From contig CM045751.1 in the NCBI GenBank assembly GCA_024760905.1, forward strand, positions 7,513,501-7,577,500: a DNA stretch of 64,000 bases, given 5' to 3'. The DNA is from Plotosus lineatus (Eukaryota > Chordata > Actinopteri > Siluriformes > Plotosidae). Below the pieces are notes generated by a model. It saw only the letters and a list, made by a program, of their open reading frames with translations, was not told where the DNA came from and made no database searches. Positions 56,142 through 64,000 of this stretch are shown here, in pieces (positions within the stretch are counted from its first letter, which is position 1; each line of letters opens with the position of its first letter). The translations under genes and the position numbers were made by a program.

Positions 56142-59100
56142 TCAGTTACTGACGCGCCCCGACTTAGGTTTTTGATTGGTTCCGGACAGGCGAACGCAAG
56201 TTGAAAGTGAACGTAAGTTGATACAGTGACGTGTGACACTCATACTGTACTATACATCCATAAATACCATTAACGTATCTCATAAAACACCCCTAAATCA
56301 ATTATTTGTGCACACTTGTGCACTTGAAAGACCAGAAGTCTGTCTAACCCACAGCAAGTACACTACTTTCGGTATTGAGCGCCTCACATATTGTAAGTGT
56401 TGATTGGCTGTTTTAAGCTTCATGTAAAGTGACTCGGTATAAATAAGTGACTTATTTGAAATTAATTTTGATATATTTGATATGATTTTACAATGTTATG
56501 TTTATAATAATTGATTTAGGGGTGTTTTATGAGATACAGTAATGGTATTTATGGATGTATAGTACAGTATGCGCGTCACTGTAACAACTTGCGTTCGGCT
56601 GTCCGGAACCAATTAAAAATGGAGCGTCTGTATTTGTTTACTCCTGTACATGAGTGTCACTGATCCCTGCAACATACACAATCTTTTTTATTTCTCTTGA
56701 AATCTTCTAAGTTATCATGCATGCACAAAATCCTTCCTCCGGGCAAATAAACCTTGTTATTGTCATTGTAAATGGACTCAGAACCAAAACAAGTTGTAAA
56801 ACAGTTTTTAAAAAAAGAGAGAGATATTATGTATGTGAGCTGGGGTCGTTTCACCAAGAAATCTGTGTATTCAATCAAAATGAACTGATGATGGAAGATA
56901 AAACACATCAGATCTTGACTAGCGAATGGACTTTGAGCCGGTGGCTCTTAGATCAAGTTTTAAAATTTTAATAATTTACTTTTACTTCAATACTTACATT
57001 CTGGGTAGATATACAGTTTGTAAATATTAGCAGTTTGACCAATAATAAAAGTTATAATAATAATAATAATAATACAGTCAATATCTAAGCTCTCACAGTG
57101 CAGCTAACTGGGTTAGCAAAGGCCGGCCGTGTCTCTCACTGTCTTTGGTGGGAGTTTCATGTAAAATAACCATTGCTGACTTTCGACAAGAGTAGCTGCA
57201 TAGCTGTCAGCGTGTTTCCGCCCTGCGATAGCCTGGCGAGCTGCCCACGGTGTACTCTGCCCTTGCCCAGAGTCAGCTGGGATCAGTGCCAGCCTCCCTG
57301 CGACCCGAATTAGGATCAAGCGGTTCAGAAAATGAATAAATTAAAATATCTAAGCTTTTCTGCCTTCATTTTGTACTAGGGCTGGCCAGGCCGATGTTGC
57401 AAACGAGTACAGAAAGCTATCAGTAGTATCAACCTGATAAGAATGAGGCTGAAATGTTCTGGATTTGAAAATAAAAAAACAACAAATCAAACTGGTACTG
57501 GTGTCTCATCATCCAAATCCATCTTGTATCCAGTTTTGCTTTCAAACATTTAGACAGACTTCATTGATGAGTCTGATAAATGCGTGGAGTAACGCCAAAC
57601 TATGTGCCGGGGACGTGCTTCCAGCATCAAGCTGCTCACTGTCCAGTTTCTTCTTTTTTTTTTTTTTAAATAGATAACAACATGTTGTACAGTGTTATTA
57701 ATCACTGTGAGCTTCCTGTGCTTTACCACATTGGCACCAAATCTCCAAAAACTTGAAAAAGAACAAACTTTAGACACCAACCATGTGTTGGTTTTTGGAA
57801 TATAGGACACATTGTGAAAATGGTATTTAAGGCCAAAATTTGCATAATGTTTTATGCTGTGCTCATGATAGATGAAAAATCCTGAACGAGAAACAGCACC
57901 GTGACCAAAGGATAATTCTGATCTTACCCACAGAGAGCATGTCAAATGGAAATGCTGCACATTAGCTAATGCTAAACAATGCTCCAATAATTCCTTTTGT
58001 TGATCATACCGTCTGTTTAGGTACTCCCTTTCTTTAAATAAATAAATAAATAAATAAAAATAAAAGCATCTTACCACAGGCCCCTGTGGTCCGGGAGGTC
58101 CATTGCTGTCTGATGTACAAGTACAAGCATTGGGAAGAGGTGGACACTTGGAATCGTCTCTCTAGAACATGCAAGATTAGCAGAGATGAATGAGGCCAGT
58201 GAGGATTAAACCAGCAAATGCTCTGTTGCCTCAAAAGTAAATCTTAGTCACAAGTCAAGTCTCAAAAAACGAGATCTGTGCAAAATGAACAGCAGAGATG
58301 TACAGCAGAGGTGACTGAACACTCACACTGAATTGAACATATTAAATGGCTGAAAGGAATCAGAGGTTTTAGAATGAGATGGAAATATTATCATCAGCTT
58401 CTTTGAAAATAAGACAATGAAGAGCTACATTTTACGGAATCCAAGAGAAAATTTGGTGGGAATATGGAAAAATATATACACCGAATTTTCCGGACTACAA
58501 GTCGCACCTTTTTTCATACTTTGGCTGAAGGTGCGACTTATACTCCAGAGCGACTAATATGTGAAATTATTACATATAATTCCGTTTGTCATCATAACAA
58601 ACATAATTTCACATGTTTGTTATTTTTACACTCACAACCAAAGAGGGAACTATCGGCTTGGGTACCAGTACCTGCTCATCCACCACCAAATGTCCCCGAA
58701 AAGAAAATCCGATTCTGTGGATTACAAGCTGCAAGTAGTGAAATATGCACTTGAAAATAGTAATCGAGCAGCAGAAAGAAAGTTTGGAGTGAACGAGAAA
58801 CTTGTGAGGAACTGGAGAAAAGCGGAGATTGTTATTACTGCAATGAAGAAAACAAAAGAAAGTTAATTGCTAACAAGCTAAAAGCTAATCACGGGCTGAA
58901 AGCTAAATGGCCACAGCTAGAGGAACGAGCTCGCACATGGGGGTTTCAGCAACATGCCTCAGGGAGAGGTTTGTCAAGAGTGCAGTTGCGTCTCCACGTC
59001 CAGGTAGTTGTCAAGGAGATGAATATAAAAGACTTCGCATGAGGACTTTCTTGGTGTTACCGCTTCATTCAATGCAGCCGCTTCTCTATCAGCGCGAGGA

Positions 59101-60624
59101 ATAAAAACACCACAAAAACTGGCAGCAGATTTCCAAGCCAAGGTAGACAGTCTTCATGAGTTTGCGACTTATAGTCCAGTGCGACTTATATATGTTTCTT
59201 CTTCTTTATTATGCATTTTCTGGCCGATGCAACTTGTACTCCAGAGCAATGTATAGTTTGAAAAATACGTTATATATTTCCAGCTTTCAGTGAAGAAAAA
59301 TGATGTGCGTGTATTAAGGTCCTAATTTTCCTGCAGAGAGACACTCGCCATTGCTGACAGCATTATTTAATAGTTTGACTCCGTTCGTGATTAAGGCCCG
59401 AGTGTGATGTGAAGAATGACAGACCTTCAGCAGAGTGGCTCAGCCATGTTTCTTCATGTAATTCAGGAGCTGTCGCTTTTTTATGTGGACGAGAGAGATT
59501 TGAAGTACTCTCTTTTGTGTGTTGAGAAACTATGGCGTGCTCGTGCAAATCAATGACATTAAACTGTTTTGAAGCTGCAGCTGAGCCGCTCTTGTCCTTC
59601 AACCACTAATTATATCCAAAACTCCTATAATTTCATGAGCCTTTAAAATTCTTTCTGTTCGGGCTCAAATGGAAACAGAGCAGCGTCTGGTTCTCAGAGA
59701 TCCTCATCCTACACGATGGCCCCTAATTTTATTGCCCCGAAAAAATGTTGCTGGCATTAACACAAACACATTGGGGACTTGATAACAATTCTGATAGATG
59801 ATGGGACAAAGCATGAGCTATAACTGAAGTATCTGGGTAAAGATCCTGGGGGGTGGGGGGGGGGGGTCTTCCAAGCACTAGTGTTAATGACCCTGCAAAA
59901 ACTAATAGTCAAACAAAAGAAAAAATGATGACAGCATTGTACAAGCGCAGATGGTGCTACGTCTTTTTTTTTTTTTTTTTGTTAAAGCACATGAATGCTA
60001 TGCTAGTTTGTGACATTCTGTCAACAAATTAACACATGCAGGTTACATACAACAGGGAGGAATCCAAAACCACCCCAAGTTGTAAACATCAATTCTGCTT
60101 TCGAGTTTGTTTAGGTGACTCTTACCATTGATGGAAGGTCACAACATCTGTCCCTGCTGGTCCATCCCAGTCTACAGATTATATCAAACATCTGGACCTG
60201 GAACTGTGCATCAGAAAATGAATTTGCATGTTTCACATCTTTGATCCAAACTTCACATATAAAGACTCAAAAAGAAAAAAAAAAAATACAATGACAAATT
60301 AAGAGGGGGAAAAAATGCATCAGATAAAAATAAATGACAGACACAACATCTGGGAAGTTGTTCTGGGGGAGAATCTGGGAGTTAAAATCTACACCCAAAA
60401 AAGAACACAATGGAACTCCATATGTACAGATGTGTTGCTTTCAGGTAAATAAACATTTCACTCACTGTTCCCGATTCCCCTTTGGAGCCGATCGATTTGG
60501 ACATTTTGCCCAGTACTTGATAGCCATCTGCTGAAGTATTCCCAGCTTCCTTAATTTCCTTCTCGTCCACCTGCTGGCAGTCCATGTTCAGTTTGACGTT
60601 GCTGGGTGAGACCATGATGTGGAG
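44464..60624 (-). CDS. col12a1: col12a1 3' portion: collagen XII alpha-1 chain (whole visible gene)
   Basis: Coding exons join as 60624..60466, 60203..60126, 58161..58075, 55753..55700, 55554..55459, 55013..54960, 52459..52406, 52285..52232, 52065..51994, 51595..51560, 51442..51376, 51248..51066, 47426..47349 and 46023..45853, then either read-through to the stop at 45845 or a splice to 44570..44464. Collagen XII is a FACIT collagen that trimerises and decorates collagen I fibrils in tendon, fascia, skin and bone matrix. Diagnostic features are the LNQIPSD segment in NC2, the [13 protein letters not shown] motif at the COL1/NC1 border and the C-terminal IPYNGQ, as in vertebrate COL12A1. COL14A1 and COL20A1 share the layout but differ in these tails. 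The N-terminal vWA, FN3 and most TSPN exons lie outside the window. No frameshift or stop is seen. Confidence 0.93.
44600..45840. other. Last intron of the long form / 3' UTR of the short form
   Basis: Non-coding on the minus strand. An AATAAA at 45476..45471, 369 nt past the short-form stop, is a candidate signal for a short-NC1 transcript that does not splice here. No mobile element recognised. Confidence 0.5.
45845..46023 (-). CDS. col12a1: col12a1 exon: end of COL1 and NC1 start (short-form stop)
   Basis: Acceptor TGAAATAG|GTTCGCC, phase 1. It encodes [20 protein letters not shown], the remaining Gly-X-Y triplets and [24 protein letters not shown] is a triplet interruption shared by FACIT COL1 domains, and CDSSQC is the CX4C disulphide pair used for trimer locking. 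A donor, CAGAG|GTATGT, sits at 45853/45852. If unused, the frame continues for Gly-Met and stops at TAG 45847..45845, giving a 19-residue short NC1. If used, it joins 44570. The core exon to 45853 is 171 nt. Confidence 0.95.
46291..46336 (+). repeat. (TA)n microsatellite in col12a1 intron
   Basis: About 22 units. Confidence 0.95.
46433..46852 (-). mobile_element. Pogo-like element fragment in col12a1 intron
   Basis: The minus strand starts at an ATTTTCCAGACTATG end with GTGCGACTTATACTCCAGCG-type subterminal repeats. A transposase start [14 protein letters not shown] lies at 46630 and stops at 46586. It is colinear with the copy at 58477..59272. Confidence 0.8.
47349..47426 (-). CDS. col12a1: col12a1 exon: COL1 triple helix
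   Basis: A 78-nt exon, phase 1 at both ends, acceptor TTTTTGATTCAG, donor CCTG|GTATGA. It reads [18 protein letters not shown] then QRGPPGPPG. The GIGQRG step is the first of the two COL1 triplet imperfections. Confidence 0.95.
47430..49250. other. col12a1 intron, first part
   Basis: A SINE-D fragment lies at 48122..48245 (CCACTGTTGGGCCCTTGAGC, GTAAGGGCATCTGCC). Otherwise no recognised element. Confidence 0.5.
49253..50105. mobile_element. DNA-transposon-like element with TACAGACGCTCC end
   Basis: Left TACAGACGCTCCCCGACGGC; right, inverted, GCTCCCCGACTTAACGTTCA. It shares internal blocks (CATACTGCACTATACATCCA, CATAAAACACCCCTAAATCA) with 55965..56632. No coding frame. Confidence 0.75.
50105..50180 (+). 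repeat. Compound (GT)n(GTAT)n(TA)n(CA)n microsatellite
   Basis: A run of simple repeats joining the preceding element to MITE-E copy 11. Confidence 0.93.
50177..50311 (+). mobile_element. MITE-E copy 11, internally deleted
   Basis: TCGACCCCCCTGACTGATTT and AATATCAATAAATACATATT, then a jump to CCCATTAACCGCAGAAAGTG and AGGATCCCTGTA. The middle of the element is gone and the retained halves are in inverted order. Confidence 0.75.
50315..51060. other. col12a1 intron, unique part
   Basis: No recognised element before the exon at 51248..51066. Confidence 0.5.
51066..51248 (-). CDS. col12a1: col12a1 exon: NC2 second half and COL1 start
   Basis: A 183-nt exon, acceptor GTTCCTCTTCAAG, donor AGAG|GTGAGC. 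It reads [16 protein letters not shown] then MRSYS before Gly-X-Y begins at [19 protein letters not shown]. The LNQIP segment is the best single marker of the collagen XII/XIV branch. The following Gly-X-Y run is uninterrupted to GERG. Confidence 0.96.
51376..51442 (-). CDS. col12a1: col12a1 exon: COL2/NC2 junction
   Basis: A 67-nt exon, acceptor GTCTTTTAG, donor CAACA|GTAAGT (phase 1). It reads [16 protein letters not shown] then CEQLVN. The single Cys in ARQVCEQL is conserved in COL12A1. Confidence 0.95.
51560..51595 (-). CDS. col12a1: col12a1 exon: COL2 end, 36 nt
   Basis: Reads [12 protein letters not shown], four Gly-X-Y triplets, phase 0 at both ends; acceptor TTCGCAG, donor CGA|GTGAGT. 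The human counterpart has the same four-triplet exon. Confidence 0.94.
51994..52065 (-). CDS. col12a1: col12a1 exon: COL2, 72 nt
   Basis: Eight triplets starting [18 protein letters not shown] and ending GDNGVP; acceptor TTTTTGTGCAG, donor CCT|GTAAGT. Confidence 0.95.
52232..52285 (-). CDS. col12a1: col12a1 exon: COL2, 54 nt
   Basis: [18 protein letters not shown], six triplets. Acceptor TTAATACAG. The donor ATG|GTTTGT departs from GTRAGT at positions 3 to 5 and looks weak. Confidence 0.93.
52406..52459 (-). CDS. col12a1: col12a1 exon: COL2, 54 nt
   Basis: [18 protein letters not shown], six triplets; acceptor GTCTGTCACAG, donor AGG|GTGAGT. Confidence 0.95.
53050..53345 (+). mobile_element. 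SINE-B degenerate copy in intron
   Basis: GAGCGGCAGGGTGATGTAGT head, TTTCCTCCCGCAGTTCAAAG body and a tail near GGATGAGATAGGCTTCAG. Confidence 0.65.
53512..53852 (+). mobile_element. SINE-B copy, full length with L2-like tail
   Basis: The best copy of the family: GGCGGCACAGTGGTGTAGCG head, GGTTTGATTCCCGGCTCGGG, GTTCTCCCCGTGCTTGTGTG, GTCCAGGGTGTACCCCGCCC and tail AGGATGAAGCGGTTCAGAAA. Its 3' half matches the L2-like tail of SINE-A. Confidence 0.92.
54117..54372 (+). mobile_element. SINE-A copy with internal deletion, L2-like tail
   Basis: The head GGGCAATGGTGGCCTGGTGG to CTCAACGGGTTGTCACTGTC jumps directly to ATATAGCCGTCAGCGTGTTT. The core block with CAGCTAACTGGG is deleted. The tail is intact. 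Confidence 0.9.
54960..55013 (-). CDS. col12a1: col12a1 exon: COL2, 54 nt
   Basis: [18 protein letters not shown], six triplets; acceptor TTTTCCATAG, donor AAG|GTAAAT. Confidence 0.95.
55459..55554 (-). CDS. col12a1: col12a1 exon: COL2, 96 nt
   Basis: Starts [18 protein letters not shown] and ends [11 protein letters not shown]; acceptor TTACTATAG, donor GCT|GTACGT. SIPGE breaks the Gly-X-Y rhythm at the same point as human COL12A1, so this interruption is conserved and not an error. Confidence 0.95.
55700..55753 (-). CDS. col12a1: col12a1 exon: COL2, 54 nt, with (UG)n at its 3' splice site
   Basis: [18 protein letters not shown], six triplets; donor GTT|GTAAGT. The acceptor is GTGTGTAG directly after a (TG)16 tract, with no ordinary pyrimidine tract. 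Phase 0 at both ends, so skipping it would keep the frame. Confidence 0.94.
55756..55787 (+). repeat. (CA)16 microsatellite abutting a col12a1 splice acceptor
   Basis: On the transcribed strand it is (UG)16, ending 2 nt before the AG dinucleotide of the exon at 55753. Confidence 0.97.
55965..56632. mobile_element. DNA-transposon-like element, TACAGACGCTCC inverted ends
   Basis: Perfect 12-bp inverted ends TACAGACGCTCC and GGAGCGTCTGTA. A second element end (GACGCGCCCCGACTTAGGTT) and a (TA)n tract at 56106..56130 sit inside, suggesting a rearranged or doubled copy. Blocks are shared with 49253..50105. Confidence 0.8.
57090..57335 (+). mobile_element. SINE-A copy, L2-like tail, head lost
   Basis: CACAGTGCAGCTAACTGGGT to TTAGGATCAAGCGGTTCAGA. 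Confidence 0.88.
57340..58070. other. col12a1 intron, unique part
   Basis: The 175-codon minus frame ending near 57550 starts inside the intron at 58077 and has no domain; it is not treated as coding. Confidence 0.55.
58075..58161 (-). CDS. col12a1: col12a1 exon: NC3 Cys-rich end and COL2 start
   Basis: An 87-nt exon, acceptor GCATGTTCTAG, donor GTG|GTAAGA. It reads [20 protein letters not shown] then GPPGPQGPV. Three Cys in [10 protein letters not shown] are the conserved NC3/COL2 hinge cysteines. Confidence 0.95.
58477..59272 (+). mobile_element. Pogo-like transposon with Brinker-type transposase remnant
   Basis: The left end ATTTTCCGGACTACAAGTCG and several AAGTCGCACC/GTGCGACTTATA subterminal repeats near both ends. 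The transposase starts at 58690. Later coding pieces ([24 protein letters not shown]) follow in broken frames to about 59160. Confidence 0.82.
58690..58866 (+). pseudogene. Pogo-like transposase N-terminus (Brinker DNA-binding fold)
   Basis: [20 protein letters not shown], then [20 protein letters not shown], then a stop after KKTKES. The spacing of DYKLxVVxYA and RAAxxKFGVxEKxVRxWR is that of the BrkDBD domain in POGK and fish pogo-like elements. The DDE domain is not readable. Confidence 0.78.
59275..60120. other. col12a1 intron, unique part
   Basis: No further exon. A T tract lies at 59965..59980. Confidence 0.5.
60126..60203 (-). CDS. col12a1: col12a1 exon: TSPN/NC3, 78 nt
   Basis: Reads [18 protein letters not shown] then RCCDLPSM; acceptor TGATGCACAG, donor ATG|GTAAGA. 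The FQxQxFDIxC...RDxCCxLP pattern is shared by COL12A1, COL14A1 and COL20A1. Confidence 0.95.
60466..60624 (-). CDS. col12a1: col12a1 exon: TSPN (LamG-like) C-terminal part, first visible
   Basis: A 159-nt exon in phase 0, acceptor TTTATATTTTCAG, donor ACA|GTGAGT. It reads [39 protein letters not shown], then [14 protein letters not shown]. This is the end of the thrombospondin-N/LamG-like fold, with the lone DCQ cysteine and the NxS/T glycosylation sequon in AGNTS. Confidence 0.95.
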
Positions 60625-60639
60625 CTGAAAATATAAAAT

Positions 60640-61160
60640 GAAGATCATGAGAAAATACAGTACTGGAGTGTCAATGAGTTGCATAATGATAGGACCACCG
60701 TCCTCAAAGTTCTTGAATGTACCCTGTGTAAACACGGGCTACACCCGCTTCACGGCCTCTTAAAGGTCAAGATTAAACCTTTATAGTTTGTGTGTAGTAT
60801 GTCACACATTGACCTGGCTTATAAAAGCTTATATAGATACTAAATACAGATGTGATGATCATGAGCAGAGCTGGAATAGAAAATTGCCTAAATGGGAAAA
60901 TATTTCCAGATGCACCATCCAGATGCAAACAAACAGAAGACGGAAATTAGCAGATTAGGCTTGGTATTTTCAGAGCTTTCTCTGGGGGTCTGTCTTTTTT
61001 TTTTTTTTTTTATTAACAATCATTACCACTCATAATAATTGTTCCTGCTTCACAGCTTCAGAGACCCGAGCTTGAGTATGATCTCACATCACCCTCGTTA
61101 CTGTTGGTGGGGTTTTCTCCGAGCTTCCAGATTTGTTCCCACCCTCACAGATGTTTATAG
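60640..61160. other. col12a1 intron, no exon seen
   Basis: No earlier TSPN exon was found here. A T tract lies at 60994..61011. Confidence 0.5.
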
Positions 61161-61169
61161 TGGAACTCA

Positions 61170-61540
61170 TGTATTCATTCATTTGCTGAAACACTTAATC
61201 CTACAATGGTGTATGCATAAACTGGAGCCTATTTCAGCCAAATATGGGTGAAGGTGGGGTACACCTTGAGCAGGTAAACCGTATATTGCAGGGCCAACAC
61301 ATGCATAAATACAATCATTCACACTCGCATCTATAGGGTCATTTTGGAGAAGTTAATTAGAACAAAGTGCATGTCTTTGGACTATGGGAGAAAACTGGAG
61401 TACCCTGAGGAAACCCAAGCAAGAACAGGGAGAATGTGAGAACTCCATACAGAAACACCCCTTCCTGGCCCAGAAGTCAAACCCAGAGCCTTCTTGCCGT
61501 GAGGTGCTCACCAGTATCCTAACCATGCCACCCTTAATGG
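61170..61540 (-). mobile_element. SINE-B degenerate copy
   Basis: Inverted tail CATTTGCTGAAACACTTAAT, GGGGTACACCTTGAGCAGGT, the body around GAGAACTCCATACAGAAACA and head CCGTGAGGTGCTCACCAGTA. Confidence 0.65.
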
Positions 61541-61559
61541 AACCGGCCACCAGGACTTG

Positions 61560-61880
61560 GGGGCCAATGGTGTGGTGGTTAGGGTGCTGCGCTCATGATC
61601 GGGAGGTTGTGTGTTCGAATCCCAGTGAGACCCTCCCATACTGTACTTAGACCCCTGGGCAAGGTCTGAACCACAAGTGTGCCTCTGTTCACCCAGCAGT
61701 ATAAATGGGAACCAGTCAAAATATACTGGGAAGGTAACCTACGATCGACTAGTGTCCATCCCATCCAGAAGGAGTTGAACTCCTAGTTGCTTCATGCTAC
61801 AGAAATTAGGGGTAAGCATCAACCTGATGAGCCACTATGGCTCGGGTATAAAAAGCCCAACAGACTTTACCTCACCACCA
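61560..61880 (+). mobile_element. SINE-C copy, full length
   Basis: Head GGCCAATGGTGTGGTGGTTA, then GCGCTCATGATCGGGAGG with B box GTTCGAATCCC, body AAGTGTGCCTCTGTTCACCC and CTGGGAAGGTAACCTACGAT, end AAAAGCCCAACAGACTTTAC. Confidence 0.85.
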
Positions 61881-61884
61881 GGAC

Positions 61885-63195
61885 TTGTGAATATCGGAGT
61901 GGTCATCACCGTGTGCCGGATTTGCAGCGCATTCCTATCATGCACACAGTGTTCTCAGGCTCTGACAAAGTGGTGACTAAAAAATGTCTGAAAGTCTTAC
62001 ATTTTGTTTGCAATGGGTGGTCTCTCATGACCGTGTACTAAAATCATCTGAAATCTGTTAGACCCTGCATGGAATAGAGCAGACCATATTTCCAACAATA
62101 GTGTTAATAATATTCATATGCTATAAATATAGACAGTACACCATCGTTTACAGTGGTAGAGCGAAGTCAACGATATTATTGATGAACTCTGTCTCTTTCC
62201 TATCTCGTGCTTTCCAAACTTTGCACGCGTCCCTCTGAACAGCAACACTCAACAGCAGCTGTTCGTTATAGCCTTCCCCCTTGGGAAAATGGTAGATTCT
62301 TAAGATCTTGCCATAAGAAGTGGCTTCTGGTCAACATCACTGGAAGTGGAAGTTCTAAGTTGACATGAACACTGTCTGGATGTCACGGTACGGTCATGGC
62401 TTTGGACTTCAGACAGTCGACAGGCAAGAACATCATGCTGGGAGACTTGGAATGATGCTCTCCAATCTTCTAGAGCAGGGGGTAAATGAGGTGAAAAGAA
62501 TCAGCACTAAGAAGATGGAAAAAAAAAGGGGGGGGGGATACCCTAATGGGACAATGTCTGGGAGTCAGTATGTCTGGGAAAAACCTTACTCAGCAGACCT
62601 TCGTTGTAAAGCTCTGGTTGGTTTTTTACCTCCAGCTCTGACAACGCACCATGCATTCAAGTTGCGGTATTATGTCATGCAGGATGCACCCCCAAATTTT
62701 TTAAGTAGTTTATCAGACTAAATAAAAACTTTCCAAAAGTATCTTCTGGTGTGCAGTTCGTTTCAGGCGTATGTTCCAGGGCTGTCAGAATCAATTCCAA
62801 TGTTTAAATACGGCTCGTCATAATTATTACTCTCACGTGTTATTATTTCTATATTTACATCTCATTCTCAGGCACTTATACAGCAGACAGGTCACGGAAA
62901 CATCATCTTACTGATATCGCACTTTTATTGTATGGAGATATATTTAGCCTTTTTTGGAAGAACTTGTCGGCGACAAGTCGGAGTAAAAATCTTACAGTGC
63001 AAAGGGTTTCATGGTCTCCTGTTTGTCGGTAAGCTGTACTTTTTTACCTTATTAACTTGAAAAGAGAAAATAAGACAGACTGGACAGGGACCGATGGTTT
63101 ATACTCTATCTATTAGGACTGAGATCGGGGGAAGAGATTATTTCACAGATGTTCAACAGTATTAAACACGTGAAGATGATGATGACGCTTATTCC
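61885..63195. other. Unique sequence, no exon confirmed
   Basis: The 118-codon plus frame at 62365 and a pyrimidine-rich minus-strand AG near 62474 were examined. Neither gives a TSPN-like or other recognisable peptide. Confidence 0.45.
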
Positions 63196-63214
63196 CTTGT
63201 TTGACAAACTATGA

Positions 63215-63540
63215 TCCTTTATTACGATCGCAAACAGGCCGGAGCTTATCTCAGCCGACTGTCAACTAATGTGGGGTATTTTGTGAAAAACTTGCCAAAC
63301 CATTGCACAGCCAGCACATTCAAACAATCACATTCACACACTGGTAATGTGGAACAGTCAGTCAGCCTAATTTGCACGTATTTGGACTGTCGGAGGAAAA
63401 AAAAAAAACGGGAGTGTCCAGCGGTAACCTATGCAAGCACAGAGACAACATGCAAACTCCACACAGAAACATCCAAGCCTGGGACTTGAACCTTCTTGTC
63501 TGAAGGGGCAGATGTGTTAACCACTACACCACTGTGCCAC
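63215..63540 (-). mobile_element. SINE-B degenerate copy
   Basis: CAGGCCGGAGCTTATCTCAG, body GACAACATGCAAACTCCACA, head CCACTACACCACTGTGCCAC. Confidence 0.7.
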
Positions 63541-63561
63541 CACCTGGGCATAAAACAGTGT

Positions 63562-63842
63562 AGCCTATCCCAGCCGACTCCGGGGGACGGTAGAGTACAC
63601 CCTGGACGGCTCGCCAGGCCATCGCAGGGCAGAAACACGCTGATGGCTTGGCAGCTACTTTTGTCGAAAGTCAGCAATGGTTCTTTTAAATGAACCACAC
63701 ACCATAGACAGTGCGAGACATGGTCGCCTTTGATAAACCATTTAGCTGCATTTTGTGCAGTGATAACCTGTTGAGAGTGGGGCTTGAACCCCCAACCTTA
63801 GGATCAGTGATCTAGCACCTTTTCCACCAAGCCATCACTGCC
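63562..63842 (-). mobile_element. SINE-A copy, L2-like tail shortened
   Basis: Starts in the tail at TAGCCTATCCCAGCCGACTC and runs through the core to the inverted head TTTTCCACCAAGCCATCACT. Confidence 0.88.
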
Positions 63843-64000
63843 CGCTGTTTTGTTGATTTATTTATTTTTTTTTATACTGCAATTAAAGTTTCTTAGATAT
63901 GGTCCACATACCAACAGCTACTTATGAACACAGATCCAGGCAACTTAAGGCCAGGAAATGACATCCAAGGATAATATGTACGAAACTTCTGTGGATTATT

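Noticed and set aside
57550..58077. 175-codon open frame on the minus strand
   Set aside because: It begins right at the donor side of a confirmed col12a1 exon, runs through intron sequence, has a low-complexity start and no domain. Chance frame.
62340..62480. Possible upstream col12a1 exon (pyrimidine-rich tract before AG on the minus strand)
   Set aside because: The open frame after it gives no TSPN-like sequence and no donor at a sensible place.
62990..63055. Minus-strand frame with a GTAAGA donor-like end
   Set aside because: The acceptor side is purine-rich and the peptide does not resemble collagen XII.
1..64000. CRISPR-like regularly spaced repeats or a prokaryotic defence system
   Set aside because: The repeats are interspersed SINEs, MITEs and microsatellites in vertebrate DNA; no spacer-repeat pattern or cas-like gene is present.

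Overview
The window is vertebrate nuclear DNA, almost certainly from a teleost fish. It is AT-rich, intron-bearing and dense in microsatellites. It carries tRNA-headed SINEs with fish-type L2-like and RTE-like tails, a Rex3-like LINE, and hAT, Tc1 and pogo/Tigger relics. Species cannot be named from the sequence.

The one cellular gene I can support is the 3' part of a collagen XII gene (col12a1; the a or b teleost paralogue is not resolved). It runs on the minus strand from 60624 down to 44464. Fourteen coding exons plus an alternative terminal exon were read by hand with GT/AG borders and consistent phases. In order they encode the end of the TSPN/LamG-like domain, the Cys-rich NC3/COL2 junction, the COL2 triple helix, the NC2 spacer, the COL1 triple helix and the NC1 tail. 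The visible coding length is 1251 nt (416 codons plus stop) for a short NC1 form and 1350 nt (449 codons plus stop) for a long NC1 form. The long form uses a 107-nt terminal coding exon at 44570..44464. Exons upstream of 60624 (von Willebrand A, fibronectin III and most of TSPN) were not found before the window ends, so the first intron seen is at least 3.37 kb.

The layout is as follows. From 1 to about 43.7 kb I see no host gene: this is the 3' flank of the collagen gene, a thick layer of nested transposable elements with unique AT-rich stretches between them. From 43.7 to 44.46 kb lies the probable 3' UTR of the long form, then the gene itself. From 60.6 to 64 kb is intron or upstream sequence with more repeats.

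The repeats form families: (A) a tRNA-headed SINE of about 350 bp, more than 30 copies, with either an L2-like or an RTE-like 3' tail; (B) a second tRNA-headed SINE starting GGCGGCACGGTGG, mostly degenerate; (C) a third, with a tRNA-like CAT loop, one copy near each end of the window; (D) a degenerate fish SINE; (E) a MITE of about 500 bp with TACAG(T/G)GATCCCTC ends, 11 copies, some split by SINEs; plus hAT, Tigger, pogo-like and LINE fragments. No prokaryotic features, CRISPR arrays or true tRNA/rRNA genes are present.
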